DNA of 64,000 nucleotides from Vibrio sp. 05-20-BW147 (GTDB lineage Bacteria > Pseudomonadota > Gammaproteobacteria > Enterobacterales > Vibrionaceae), in the NCBI RefSeq assembly GCF_013369385.1, contig NZ_SZTO01000009.1:1-64000 (forward strand), in the 5' to 3' direction. Position 1 is the stretch's first letter; every line of letters begins with the position of its first letter. The notes beneath the pieces are model-generated. The model was not told the DNA's origin, ran no database searches, and was given only the letters and a program-made list of their open reading frames with translations. Below, in pieces: positions 44,098-54,262 of the stretch. Both the position numbers and the translations under genes were made by a program.

Positions 44098-44688
44098 ATG
44101 AGCAACGCGCCTTTAAATAACGGTCGCAGGCGTTTTCTAACCGCCACAACAGCAGTTGTTGGTGGATTAGGGGCAGCTGCCGTCGCCGTTCCTTTTATCA
44201 AATCATGGAATCCGAGTGCCAAAGCGAAAGCGGCTGGTGCGCCGGTGGAAGTGGATGTTAGTAAAATTGAAGCCGGACAGATGATTCGTGTGGAATGGCA
44301 AGGTAAGCCTGTATGGGTTGTCCGCCGTACCCAAGAAGTTATCGACAACCTCAAAACGATTGGTGATCAGTTACGCGATCCACAATCTGAGATGGAACAA
44401 CAGCCAACTTATGCTCAAAATGAGTTCCGCTCAATTAAAACTGAGTTTTTTGTTGCGGTCGGTTTCTGTACACACTTAGGTTGTTCGCCAACCTATCTAC
44501 CTGATTCTTTTGCTGAACAAGTTCAGGGCGTGAAGTCGGGCTTTTTCTGCCCATGTCACGGTTCTAAGTTCGATATGGCCGGTCGCGTATTCCAAGGCGT
44601 TCCTGCTCCACTGAACTTAGTGGTACCTAAACATATGTATTTAAGCGATACCAAGATCCTTATCGGTGTTGACGAGGGGGATGCCTAA
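44098..44688 (+). CDS. petA: Ubiquinol-cytochrome c reductase, Rieske iron-sulfur subunit
   Basis: This 196-aa subunit of the cytochrome bc1 complex moves electrons from ubiquinol to cytochrome c1. It has a twin-arginine-type start (NNGRRRFLTATTAVVGG), one membrane helix (about 14-34) and the 2Fe-2S ligands CTHLGC (about 123-128) and CPCHGS (about 151-156). It overlaps petB by one base and opens the petABC operon. Confidence 0.97.
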   Translation: MSNAPLNNGRRRFLTATTAVVGGLGAAAVAVPFIKSWNPSAKAKAAGAPVEVDVSKIEAGQMIRVEWQGKPVWVVRRTQEVIDNLKTIGDQLRDPQSEMEQQPTYAQNEFRSIKTEFFVAVGFCTHLGCSPTYLPDSFAEQVQGVKSGFFCPCHGSKFDMAGRVFQGVPAPLNLVVPKHMYLSDTKILIGVDEGDA

Positions 44689-45953
44689 TGCAAGCACTAT
44701 TAGACTGGGTTGAAAAACGTATCCCTGCGATGAATGCTTACAAAAAGCATTTGTCCGAATACCCAATGCCAAAGAACTTCAACTTTTGGTACCTTTTTGG
44801 TTCTTTAGCAATGCTCGTACTGGTTAACCAAATCCTAACGGGTATTTGGTTAACGATGAACTATGTTCCTTCTGGTGAAGGTGCATTTGCTTCTATCGAA
44901 TACATCATGCGTGATGTGGAATACGGCTGGTTGTTGCGTTACATGCACTCTACAGGCGCTTCTGCATTCTTCGTGGTGGTTTATTTGCATATGTTCCGTG
45001 GTTTAATCTACGGTTCGTACCAGAAGCCTCGTGAGCTACTGTGGATCTTCGGTATGTTGATCTTCTTAGTGCTGATGGCGGAAGCGTTCATGGGTTATCT
45101 ACTACCTTGGGGACAAATGTCTTACTGGGGTGCACAGGTAATCATTTCCTTGTTTGGTGCGATTCCGGTCATCGGTGATGATTTAACCTTGTGGATCCGT
45201 GGTGACTACATCATCTCGGGTGCAACGCTGAACCGTTTCTTTGCTCTGCACGTCATTGCTTTACCTATCGTGTTGCTGCTGTTGATTGTGTTGCACATTC
45301 TGGCGTTGCATGAAGTGGGTTCTAACAACCCAGACGGTATTGAAACTAAGTTGCCGAAAGGTTCAATGGGATCAGATTACAAGTCGCAGTTTAAGTTCCA
45401 CGAGTACTACTCAAACAAATACGACATCATTGATTCGATTCCTTTCCACCCTTATGGAACGGTAAAAGATATGGTGGGTGTAGCGGGCTTCCTGTTCTTG
45501 TTCTGCTATGTCTTGTTCTTTAACCCAGAGATGGGTGGGTACTTCCTAGAGCCGCCTAACTTTGAAGCTGCAAACCCGCTGAAAACACCTGAGCACATTG
45601 CACCAGTTTGGTACTTTACGCCTTTCTATGCGATTTTGCGTGCCGTTCCAGATAAGCTGTTGGGTGTTGTAGCGATGGGACTATCGATTGTGTTCCTATT
45701 CTTACTGCCATGGTTTGATCGTTGTAAAGTACGTTCTTACCGTTACCGTAGCAAAATTCATTTGATTAACATTATCCAGTTTACGATCAGCTTTATTGCA
45801 TTGGGTATTCTTGGTGCGCTTCCAGCAACACCAACTTACACGCTACTAGCTCAGATCTTTAGCTTGGGTTATTTCATGTTCTTTATTCTTCTGTACGTAT
45901 ACAGCAAGAATGAAGCAACGAAGCCACTACCAGAGAGGGTGACATTCAAATGA
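44688..45953 (+). CDS. petB: Ubiquinol-cytochrome c reductase, cytochrome b subunit
   Basis: This 421-aa inner-membrane protein carries the two b hemes and both quinone sites. Histidine pairs in the second and fourth helices (HSTGASAFFVVVYLHMFRG and HVIALPIVLLLLIVLH) and the Qo motif PEHIAPVWYF are visible, with eight or nine membrane helices. It shares a base with petA and overlaps petC by 4 bp. Confidence 0.97.
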   Translation: MQALLDWVEKRIPAMNAYKKHLSEYPMPKNFNFWYLFGSLAMLVLVNQILTGIWLTMNYVPSGEGAFASIEYIMRDVEYGWLLRYMHSTGASAFFVVVYLHMFRGLIYGSYQKPRELLWIFGMLIFLVLMAEAFMGYLLPWGQMSYWGAQVIISLFGAIPVIGDDLTLWIRGDYIISGATLNRFFALHVIALPIVLLLLIVLHILALHEVGSNNPDGIETKLPKGSMGSDYKSQFKFHEYYSNKYDIIDSIPFHPYGTVKDMVGVAGFLFLFCYVLFFNPEMGGYFLEPPNFEAANPLKTPEHIAPVWYFTPFYAILRAVPDKLLGVVAMGLSIVFLFLLPWFDRCKVRSYRYRSKIHLINIIQFTISFIALGILGALPATPTYTLLAQIFSLGYFMFFILLYVYSKNEATKPLPERVTFK

Positions 45954-46687
45954 AGAAATGGATTGTAATTCTATTTGCTATGTTGCCATCACTGGCGATG
46001 GCAGCTGGAGCGGGTGTTCCGTTGGACAAAGCAAACGTTGATTTGTCAGACAAAGCCTCGCTACAAAATGGTGCCAAGTTGTTCATGAACTACTGTTTTG
46101 CTTGTCACTCGACGCAGTATCAACGTTACGAGCGTGTGGCGGATGATCTTGGTATCCCAGCCGATCTCATGAAAGAAAATCTGATGTTTAACCCAGAGAG
46201 CAAAATTGGCGATCTGATGGTGAACGCTATGCCACCAAAACAAGCTGCGGCTTGGTTTGGTGCTCCGCCACCAGATTTGACTCTGGTAGCTCGTGTTCGT
46301 GGTGCCGATTGGTTGTACACTTACTTGCGTACTTTCTATGTTGACCCATCACGTCCATTTGGTGTGAACAACTTAGTTTTCCCGAGCGTTGGTATGCCAC
46401 ATGTCTTGGAAGAACTTCAAGGTATTCCTAACCCAGTTTACGGCACGAAAGTGGTCGATGGTAAGGAGCTCCAAGTCGTTGTTGGTGTGGAAAGCGATGG
46501 TTCGGGTGAACTGAGCAAAGGTGAATACGACAAAGCGGTTTTAGACTTGGTCAGTTTCCTAGTTTACTCCGGTGATCCAGTCAAACTTGAACGTCACGCA
46601 TTGGGTTGGTGGGTTATGGCTTTCTTGGTGTTGTTCACTATTGTGGTGGTACTACTTAAGAAAGAGTATTGGCGTGATGTGCATTAA
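45950..46687 (+). CDS. petC: Ubiquinol-cytochrome c reductase, cytochrome c1 subunit
   Basis: This 245-aa heme protein passes electrons from the Rieske centre to soluble cytochrome c. It has a signal peptide (1-19, cut after AMA), the heme site CFACH (about 49-53), the sixth-ligand methionine region and a C-terminal membrane anchor (about 218-237). The 4-bp overlap with petB couples translation. The operon ends in a terminator before sspA. Confidence 0.97.
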   Translation: MKKWIVILFAMLPSLAMAAGAGVPLDKANVDLSDKASLQNGAKLFMNYCFACHSTQYQRYERVADDLGIPADLMKENLMFNPESKIGDLMVNAMPPKQAAAWFGAPPPDLTLVARVRGADWLYTYLRTFYVDPSRPFGVNNLVFPSVGMPHVLEELQGIPNPVYGTKVVDGKELQVVVGVESDGSGELSKGEYDKAVLDLVSFLVYSGDPVKLERHALGWWVMAFLVLFTIVVVLLKKEYWRDVH

Positions 46688-46729
46688 TTGTGCTATCATA
46701 CCGCGCTAATTCCCAATTTTTTTGAATAA

Positions 46730-46760
46730 ACAATGGAGGCTTAGCCTCCATTGTTTTTAT
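46730..46760 (+). terminator. petABC terminator
   Basis: ACAATGGAGGC (46730-46740) pairs exactly with 46744-46754 around TTA, followed by TTTTATT. Confidence 0.9.
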
Positions 46761-46784
46761 TATTGTAAGTGTACTGGAGGGCCC

Positions 46785-47420
46785 ATGGCTTTAGCTGCCA
46801 ATAAACGTTCTGTAATGACTCTATTCTCAAGTGCATCAGACTTGTACAGCCATCAAGTGCGTATCGTTCTCGCAGAGAAGGGTGTAAGTGTTGAGGTTGA
46901 GTTGGTCGATGAAACCAACTTACCAGCAGAGCTGATCGAGCTAAATCCTTATAAATCAGTACCAACACTGGTGGACCGTGAGCTGGCACTCTATGATTCT
47001 AAGATCATTATGGAGTACCTTGACGAGCGTTTTCCTCATCCACCGTTGATGCCTGTTTATCCGGTAGCCCGTGGTAATAGTCGTCTGATGATGTATCGCG
47101 TTGAACGTAACTGGTACTCACTGGCCGAGAAAATTGTTAAAGGCAACGCAGAAGAGTCAGAAAAAGCGCGCAATAAACTGCGTAATGATCTTCTGACGCT
47201 ATCACCAATCTTTGCTGAGTTTGAATACTTCATGAGCGAAGAATTTAGTTTGGTGGACTGCTATTTGGCTCCTTTATTATGGCGCTTGCCTTTACTGGGC
47301 ATTGATCTTGTTGGTCCTGGTTCTAAAGAGATCAAAGCGTACATGAACAAAGTGTTTGAGCGTGATTCATTCCTAGCTTCTTTGACCGAGTCTGAGCGCG
47401 AGATGCGTTTGGTTCGTTAA
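46785..47420 (+). CDS. sspA: Stringent starvation protein A
   Basis: This 211-aa protein has a glutathione S-transferase fold and binds RNA polymerase, aiding acid and stationary-phase tolerance. ATG 46785 (MALAANKRSVMTLFSSASD) is chosen because GGAGG lies 4-5 bp upstream; an upstream start at 46722 would run through the pet terminator. The PHP motif of SspA is present (FPHPPLMP, about 82-89). It is one base upstream of sspB. Confidence 0.96.
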   Translation: MALAANKRSVMTLFSSASDLYSHQVRIVLAEKGVSVEVELVDETNLPAELIELNPYKSVPTLVDRELALYDSKIIMEYLDERFPHPPLMPVYPVARGNSRLMMYRVERNWYSLAEKIVKGNAEESEKARNKLRNDLLTLSPIFAEFEYFMSEEFSLVDCYLAPLLWRLPLLGIDLVGPGSKEIKAYMNKVFERDSFLASLTESEREMRLVR

Positions 47421-47421
47421 G

Positions 47422-47898
47422 ATGGAAATTGCTCAAATGACCGCTCGCCGACCGTATATGCTTCGAGCATTTTACGATTGGCTGGTGGATAATGATTTAA
47501 CACCTCACCTTGTTGTACAAGCGACATTAGCTGGTGTTCGTGTTCCTCAAGAGTTTATTCAAGATGGGCAGATCATTCTGAACATTGCACCACGTGCAGT
47601 AGGTAATCTTGAGTTAGGCAATGAAACGATCAGTTTCAATGCTCGATTTGGTGGTCGCCCACACTCGGTGATTGTGCCTCTCTATGCTGTGCTGGCGATT
47701 TATGCGAGAGAGAATGGCGCAGGTACTATGTTTGAACCCGAAGAAGCTTATACAGGCATTCATGGTGTAGAACAGGAAGACGATGGCATTTGGATGGAGG
47801 AAGAACTTTCTTCATCGCAGGAGCACGATTCTGCTCTTGATGAAGAGCCTGAGCCACCAAGACCAAAAGGTCGACCAAGCTTAAGAGTGGTTAAATAA
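47422..47898 (+). CDS. sspB: ClpXP adaptor protein SspB
   Basis: This 158-aa adaptor delivers ssrA-tagged peptides and RseA fragments to ClpXP. The substrate-binding core (ILNIAPRAVGNLELGNETIS, PLYAVLAIYARENGAGTMF) and the C-terminal ClpX-binding tail RPSLRVVK at the end of a disordered acidic linker are clear. It is cotranscribed with sspA. Its role in RseA turnover links it to degS in this window. Confidence 0.97.
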   Translation: MEIAQMTARRPYMLRAFYDWLVDNDLTPHLVVQATLAGVRVPQEFIQDGQIILNIAPRAVGNLELGNETISFNARFGGRPHSVIVPLYAVLAIYARENGAGTMFEPEEAYTGIHGVEQEDDGIWMEEELSSSQEHDSALDEEPEPPRPKGRPSLRVVK

Positions 47899-47918
47899 CG
47901 ATAAACGTTAAATAATAA

Positions 47919-47943
47919 AAAAGCAGCGAAAGCTGCTTTTTTT
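47919..47943 (+). terminator. sspAB terminator
   Basis: AAAAGCAGC pairs exactly with GCTGCTTTT across a GAAA loop, followed by T's. Confidence 0.92.
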
Positions 47944-47973
47944 GTGCCTGATAGTGAGCCATGTCGATATTGA

Positions 47974-48567
47974 TTATTGACTGACACTATTCGCTGGTGT
48001 TGAGCTTTCACCATACTGGAATGCTCGAACAACCTGCTTAACCCCGGAAATATTGCGTGCAATCTCGGTCGCTTTCTCTGCTTGTTGACTATTTACATAG
48101 CCAAATAGGAACACATCGGCATCTTCAGTAATGACTTTGATCTTCACGCTGTTTAAAGATTCATCGGTAAGCAAGGCTGATTTCACCTTAGTCGTGATCC
48201 AACTGTCATTACTGATTTGTGATACGTTGAGCGGTGCTTTTACTTTGACCTGATTGTGAAGCACTTGAACACCTTTAATGCTACGAGCTTGCTGTTCAAA
48301 TCCCGATCGTTCCTCCACTGTGGAGGCTTGTCCCATCAGCACCACCGTACCATTGTAAGAGCTTGCGACGATTCGCACTTTGCCACGATAAGGCGCTTTA
48401 TTGCCAATGGCCGCAATTTCAAACTCGATGTTGTTATCTAACCAAATCTCTTTGGTTGTTCGGGTGTCAGTCACAATAGTCGCTGTTGTCGCTGCCCCTG
48501 CAATAAAGAGCCCTGCACAACCTGAAAGACCCACAGTTGCCAATATAATAAGAACGTAGCGTAGCAT
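47974..48567 (-). CDS. dolP: Outer-membrane lipoprotein DolP (YraP), two BON domains
   Basis: This 197-aa lipoprotein has a lipobox LSGC with Cys17, then two BON domains (about 42-115 and 118-190) that bind anionic phospholipid. DolP supports outer-membrane integrity and BAM function and gathers at division sites. It lies 2 bp downstream of diaA in a leftward unit with yraN and lpoA, as in E. coli. Confidence 0.94.
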   Translation of the reverse strand: MLRYVLIILATVGLSGCAGLFIAGAATTATIVTDTRTTKEIWLDNNIEFEIAAIGNKAPYRGKVRIVASSYNGTVVLMGQASTVEERSGFEQQARSIKGVQVLHNQVKVKAPLNVSQISNDSWITTKVKSALLTDESLNSVKIKVITEDADVFLFGYVNSQQAEKATEIARNISGVKQVVRAFQYGESSTPANSVSQ

Positions 48568-48569
48568 TT

Positions 48570-49163
<594 letters not shown>

Positions 49164-49532
49164 TTATCCTTGAGTGATTGCATTGGCGATCCAGTTGATG
49201 TCCTTTCCATGTTCATGGATTGCCACAACATCAAACCGCACCGCAGTGTTACAGGCATTATATCCGTGTTTGGCTAGCCAGAGATAAGCCGTTTTGATCA
49301 TTTTATTGGCTTTCGCTCGGCTCACCATCTCCGCCGCATTGCCATAAAAGCTATTTTTTCGATATTTAACTTCAACAAACACAATGGTTTGTGCTTCTTT
49401 GAATATCAGATCTATTTCGCCAACCTTGGTTGAAAAGTTAGCTTCAATAAATCTTAGCCCTTGGCGTTGTAAGTACTCTTTTGCCAAGGACTCGTATTGG
49501 TTGCCGATGGCGCGTCGGCTAAAGAGCCCCAT
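49164..49532 (-). CDS. yraN: UPF0102 protein YraN (endonuclease-like)
   Basis: This 122-aa protein has a restriction-endonuclease-like fold: EIDLIF and VFVEVKYR supply the D-ExK pattern. No function is settled. ATG 49532 (MGLFSRRAIGNQYE) is chosen because GGAA lies 5 bp upstream; a start at 49577 would lengthen the overlap with lpoA from 14 to 59 bp. It follows lpoA and precedes diaA. Confidence 0.92.
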   Translation of the reverse strand: MGLFSRRAIGNQYESLAKEYLQRQGLRFIEANFSTKVGEIDLIFKEAQTIVFVEVKYRKNSFYGNAAEMVSRAKANKMIKTAYLWLAKHGYNACNTAVRFDVVAIHEHGKDINWIANAITQG

Positions 49533-51330
49533 GCTCTTTCCAGCTGATTTCACGATGAACGACGCATTGATCGTCAATCGTCAGTATGCCGGTTTGCCCA
49601 TTGACGGCATGATTTGGGACCACTTTCATTTGAGGGAGCTCTGCCATCAGTTTATAAGCGTCCATCCCCAGTGCTTGCAGGCGCTTTTGGAAGTTTGATT
49701 GTTCTGGCCACAGCTGTTCCATCTGATTTTCTAGCGATGGATTGGCATCTAATAGCATAGGAATATCACTGTAGATAATGCCAGTTAGGTCTTCATACTG
49801 TTTTTCACCACTGTTGCTCATGGAGTTGGAGAAGAGCTTCGGTGGTTTTGCATCTGGGTTTACCGCCACTTCAATAAATGGCTTGATGAGGGTGAGCTCA
49901 GAGCTGCGAGCGGCGATGTAAACGGAGTCAATGTCACGACGACTGCGGGGCTGCGTTTCCATTGGCAACTTCATTAGCCCTTCCATTTGCGCGATGCGTT
50001 GCTGACTCTCTTGTAGGCCAAACACGGAGTTTACGTCTCGTTGAAGTTGGCGTTTGTCGCCAAAATAACTGACCGCAACTTTGTTGGTGCTATACTTCTT
50101 CCATTCGGCTTCAAAGGCGCTGACCACTCGTTGCCCTAAGTTACCTTGCGGCGCAAAAATTAGCGGGTACTTATAGCCATTGGCAAATAGATGCTTAGCT
50201 GCTTGAGCGACTTCTTGTTCTGGTGATAGGGCAAGATAGCAAACACCACTACCGTTTTGCAGAGCATCTGGAATATTGAGTGCTAACGATGGAATCGTCA
50301 CCTGACCATTCTCATCACTCAATTCGCTTTGTAGCACTTCGATGACGTCTTTGCGTAAAGGACCGACAATGAAGTCGATTTGCTCATTAAGCAGTTGCTG
50401 CTTGAGTTGGTGCGGTTGATATAAATTGGTATCGATGACTTTCAATGTCGCTTCTGGATCGCGATCTTTGTCATTCATCATGGCAAAAATGAAACCATCG
50501 CGAATTAATTGTGCCTGTTTAGCAAACTTACCACTTAACGGAAGCAGTAGCGCAGTGTGAACAGGTTGGATGATTTCCAAATCCAGAATGCTCTGTATTT
50601 CCTCGGGAGTATATAGCGCCGCGGGATGAGTCGGATTTTCCGCAAACCAATGTTCTAACGTGTTTTTCAATTGAGGGACATTAGCAGGCATGGTTTTCAT
50701 GTAGATCGACAATTGCAACCAGCCGTCCAACACTTCTTCGTTAGTCTCTGGATGCAGTTTCGTGATTTCATACTGTGAGAAGCCACTAAAATTTGCCCAG
50801 ACTTGCTGAGCAATCTCGGCTTGTTGAGATTCGTCAACATATTGCGCCAAGCTAACGAGTTGGCGGTTTGCCTCAAAAAATTGCTCCATCGCAGCGTAAG
50901 CAGACGCTCTTAGGCTGTAATAATCTTTCCACTGCTCGTTGGGCAGTTTCCACCAAGTTTTGAAGTTGAGTAACTCAATGACGTTTTCTGGTTGGTCCAA
51001 CTTCAAATGATAGCCAGCACGGGTCAGTTGCCATTCCGCCTGCTGAACTTCGGATAGCGGCATTCTTGCTAATCGTTTGATCAACAGATCAGATTGAGCC
51101 AGTTCGTCATTTTGCAGTGCAGCTTTTGCGGCCATAATTAACCAATCTGCCTGTAAGCTGCCTTCGCTACTGTCTGCGTTGATCATGTAGTTTTGAACTG
51201 ACAGGGTGGGCTCAAGTGTAATATCAACACTGGTTGGCGCTTTAGGGGCTGAAGAACAGGCCGCTAGTGTAATTGCCAGTGCAACAGGAGTGAGTAAGCG
51301 TGGTACACTGAGTCTCTTAGGGTTCATCAT
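49519..51330 (-). CDS. lpoA: Penicillin-binding protein activator LpoA
   Basis: This 603-aa outer-membrane lipoprotein reaches through the periplasm to activate PBP1a. It has a lipobox LAAC with Cys25, an N-terminal TPR-like helical domain (about 30-255) and a C-terminal periplasmic-binding-like domain (about 275-590, beginning HTALLLPLSGKFAKQA). ATG 51327 is an equally possible start one codon in. It heads the lpoA-yraN-diaA-dolP operon, divergent from rsmI. Confidence 0.95.
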   Translation of the reverse strand: MMNPKRLSVPRLLTPVALAITLAACSSAPKAPTSVDITLEPTLSVQNYMINADSSEGSLQADWLIMAAKAALQNDELAQSDLLIKRLARMPLSEVQQAEWQLTRAGYHLKLDQPENVIELLNFKTWWKLPNEQWKDYYSLRASAYAAMEQFFEANRQLVSLAQYVDESQQAEIAQQVWANFSGFSQYEITKLHPETNEEVLDGWLQLSIYMKTMPANVPQLKNTLEHWFAENPTHPAALYTPEEIQSILDLEIIQPVHTALLLPLSGKFAKQAQLIRDGFIFAMMNDKDRDPEATLKVIDTNLYQPHQLKQQLLNEQIDFIVGPLRKDVIEVLQSELSDENGQVTIPSLALNIPDALQNGSGVCYLALSPEQEVAQAAKHLFANGYKYPLIFAPQGNLGQRVVSAFEAEWKKYSTNKVAVSYFGDKRQLQRDVNSVFGLQESQQRIAQMEGLMKLPMETQPRSRRDIDSVYIAARSSELTLIKPFIEVAVNPDAKPPKLFSNSMSNSGEKQYEDLTGIIYSDIPMLLDANPSLENQMEQLWPEQSNFQKRLQALGMDAYKLMAELPQMKVVPNHAVNGQTGILTIDDQCVVHREISWKEHGAL

Positions 51331-51398
51331 TGCCGTGAGTTCTCTTAAAGTCCGTACAAAATTGTCTCTATATTAATCGTTGAAGTGATGCTAAACAA

Positions 51399-52262
51399 AT
51401 GACAGATAAAAATAACTTGCCTGCAGAGGGAGCTACTCTCTATATCGTGCCGACACCGATTGGCAACTTAGGGGATATAACCCAACGTGCTATCGAAATA
51501 TTATCCTCTGTGGACATGATTGCCGCAGAAGATACGCGTCATACAGGTAAGCTTTTATCTCACTTCAATATTTCGACCAAAACTTTTGCCTTGCATGATC
51601 ACAATGAACAGCAAAAAGCGCAAGTTTTAGTGGATAAGTTGCTTTCTGGGCAAAACATCGCATTAGTGTCTGATGCGGGCACGCCACTTATCAGTGACCC
51701 AGGGTATCACTTGGTCACTCAGTGTCGTCAGGCGGGCGTTAAAGTTGTGCCACTTCCCGGTGCATGTGCGGTGATCACTGCATTAAGTGCGTCAGGTTTA
51801 CCTTCTGATCGCTTTAGTTTTGAAGGTTTCTTACCGCCCAAAAGCAAAGGCCGTAAGGATAAGTTCCTCGAAATTGCAAAGGTAGAGCGTACCTGTATTT
51901 TTTATGAGTCTCCACATCGAATTGTTGATTCTTTGCACGATATGCTTGAAATCCTCGGTCCAGATCGCGAAGTTGTGTTGGCGCGTGAGCTCACCAAGAC
52001 CTTTGAAACGATTCAGGGCATGCGTTTGTCGGCGTTGGTTGAGTGGGTTCAGTCGGACGACAATCAGCAAAAAGGTGAGATGGTGCTGCTGATCCACGGT
52101 TACCGTGATTCTGCGGAGGAGTCGCTACCGGAAGAGGCATTACGGAGTTTGGCCATTCTGACCAAAGAGTTACCATTGAAAAAAGCCGCTGCGTTAGCTG
52201 CGGAAATCTACAATTTGAAGAAAAATGCGCTCTACAAGTGGGGCCTAGAGAACCTCGAATAA
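51399..52262 (+). CDS. rsmI: 16S rRNA 2'-O-methyltransferase RsmI
   Basis: This 287-aa methyltransferase modifies C1402 in the decoding centre; its partner for the same base, RsmH, is encoded 0.7 kb downstream. The SAM-binding tetrapyrrole-methylase fold shows [30 protein letters not shown] and [12 protein letters not shown] (about 88-99). It is divergent from lpoA and followed by rnpB. Confidence 0.96.
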   Translation: MTDKNNLPAEGATLYIVPTPIGNLGDITQRAIEILSSVDMIAAEDTRHTGKLLSHFNISTKTFALHDHNEQQKAQVLVDKLLSGQNIALVSDAGTPLISDPGYHLVTQCRQAGVKVVPLPGACAVITALSASGLPSDRFSFEGFLPPKSKGRKDKFLEIAKVERTCIFYESPHRIVDSLHDMLEILGPDREVVLARELTKTFETIQGMRLSALVEWVQSDDNQQKGEMVLLIHGYRDSAEESLPEEALRSLAILTKELPLKKAAALAAEIYNLKKNALYKWGLENLE

Positions 52263-52324
52263 CGGTTCTCCGGTTTGGTTGGTTTGCAAAATCGTCCCTA
52301 TTTGCGCCAATAATGTGATCTCAC

Positions 52325-52353
52325 TAGACACTCAGTGGAGAAGTCTATACAAT
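52325..52353 (+). promoter_or_regulatory. Promoter of rnpB
   Basis: TAGACA, a 17-bp spacer and TACAAT end 8 bp before the predicted 5' end of RNase P RNA. Confidence 0.85.
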
Positions 52354-52361
52354 CCGCCCTC

Positions 52362-52803
<442 letters not shown>

Positions 52804-52810
52804 TTTTAAG

Positions 52811-52841
52811 CCCATCATTACCTAGTAATGATGGGTTTTTT
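52811..52841 (+). terminator. rnpB terminator
   Basis: CCCATCATTA (52811-52820) pairs exactly with 52826-52835 around CCTAG, followed by T6. Confidence 0.93.
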
Positions 52842-52984
52842 GCATTTTACTGACGCAATGATTATGTGAACCAATAAACTTGGCGCTATATCACGCCTGA
52901 ACTTTGTCAAATAGTGGCACTGAACAAGGAAATCAGTACACTAATGATTCGCCGTACAGGCTTTGAATATTCAACGAGAAAACC

Positions 52985-53935
52985 ATGACCAACACATTCC
53001 AGCACATTTCCGTATTACTTCATGAATCTATTGATGGTCTCGCCATCAAACCGGATGGTATTTACATTGATGGAACATTTGGTCGTGGTGGTCACAGCCG
53101 TACGATTCTCTCCAAACTGGGTGAGAATGGTCGTCTTTATAGCATCGACCGTGATCCGCAAGCCATCGCAGAAGCGGGCAAAATTGATGATCCACGTTTT
53201 ACTATCATTCATGGTCCTTTTTCAGGAATGGCGGGTTACGCTGAGCAATATGATTTAGTCGGTAAAGTGGATGGTGTGTTGTTGGATCTCGGCGTCTCCT
53301 CGCCACAACTCGATGACGCTGAGCGTGGCTTTAGCTTTATGAAAGACGGCCCGTTGGACATGCGTATGGACCCAACCTCGGGTATTCCAGTTTCTCAGTG
53401 GCTGATGGAAGCGGATTTAGACGACATTACTTGGGTGATTCGTGAGTTCGGTGAAGACAAACATGCCCGCCGCATTGCCAAAGCGATTGTTGCGCATCGC
53501 GAAGATGCAACCAAAGAGCCACTGACTCGCACGAGTCAACTGGCAAAACTGATTTCGGAAGCGGCGCCAAAAAGCTTCAAAGAGAAAAAACACCCTGCGA
53601 CTCGTGCGTTTCAAGCATTTCGTATCTACATCAACAGTGAGCTTGAAGAGATCGATACCGCACTGAAAGGAGCGGCGAGGATTCTGGCACCAGAAGGGCG
53701 CTTATCGGTGATCAGCTTCCACTCTTTGGAAGACCGTATGGTGAAGCGCTTTATGCGCAAAGAAAGTAAGGGGCCTGAAGTGCCTCACGGCATTCCTCTG
53801 ACCGAAGCGCAAATTAAGGCTATGGGCAGTGCCAATATGAAAACGGTGGGTAAAGCGATCATGCCAACAGCGCAAGAAATTGAATTGAATCCTCGTTCAC
53901 GCAGTTCTGTGTTGAGAATTGCTGAAAAGCTGTAA
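52985..53935 (+). CDS. rsmH: 16S rRNA (cytosine(1402)-N4)-methyltransferase RsmH
   Basis: This 316-aa SAM-dependent methyltransferase (also MraW) modifies C1402. [10 protein letters not shown] (about 31-40) is the SAM-binding loop and [18 protein letters not shown] is the family signature. It is the first gene of the division and cell-wall cluster here; no mraZ lies between rnpB and it, since the 143-bp gap is non-coding. Confidence 0.97.
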   Translation: MTNTFQHISVLLHESIDGLAIKPDGIYIDGTFGRGGHSRTILSKLGENGRLYSIDRDPQAIAEAGKIDDPRFTIIHGPFSGMAGYAEQYDLVGKVDGVLLDLGVSSPQLDDAERGFSFMKDGPLDMRMDPTSGIPVSQWLMEADLDDITWVIREFGEDKHARRIAKAIVAHREDATKEPLTRTSQLAKLISEAAPKSFKEKKHPATRAFQAFRIYINSELEEIDTALKGAARILAPEGRLSVISFHSLEDRMVKRFMRKESKGPEVPHGIPLTEAQIKAMGSANMKTVGKAIMPTAQEIELNPRSRSSVLRIAEKL

Positions 53936-53944
53936 TTAAAATTT

Positions 53945-54262
53945 ATGCGTCAAGCCAAGCCGAATCTCGCCAAAGAAATTTTCTTCGACCTACTGACAGT
54001 GGGTCGAGTTCCACTCATATTGCTTGTCTGTATTTTTGCTTCGGCTATGTCTGTCGTCTTTGCTACTCACCATACCCGTCAAGCGATAACCCAAAAAGAT
54101 GAAGCACTACAAGAGCGTGAGCATTTGGATAATGAGTGGCGCAACTTGATGCTGGAAGAGACTGCTTTGGCTGAACATAGCCGTGTGCAAGAAATGGCGA
54201 AAAAAGAGCTGGAAATGAAGCGCCCTGATGGCGACAAAGAAGTGGTGATTAATCTGAAATGA
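53945..54262 (+). CDS. ftsL: Cell division protein FtsL
   Basis: This 105-aa bitopic protein joins FtsB and FtsQ at the septum and activates FtsW-FtsI. It has one membrane helix (about 22-42, RVPLILLVCIFASAMSVVFA) and a periplasmic coiled coil (about 45-95). It lies 9 bp after rsmH and overlaps ftsI by 4 bp. Confidence 0.94.
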   Translation: MRQAKPNLAKEIFFDLLTVGRVPLILLVCIFASAMSVVFATHHTRQAITQKDEALQEREHLDNEWRNLMLEETALAEHSRVQEMAKKELEMKRPDGDKEVVINLK

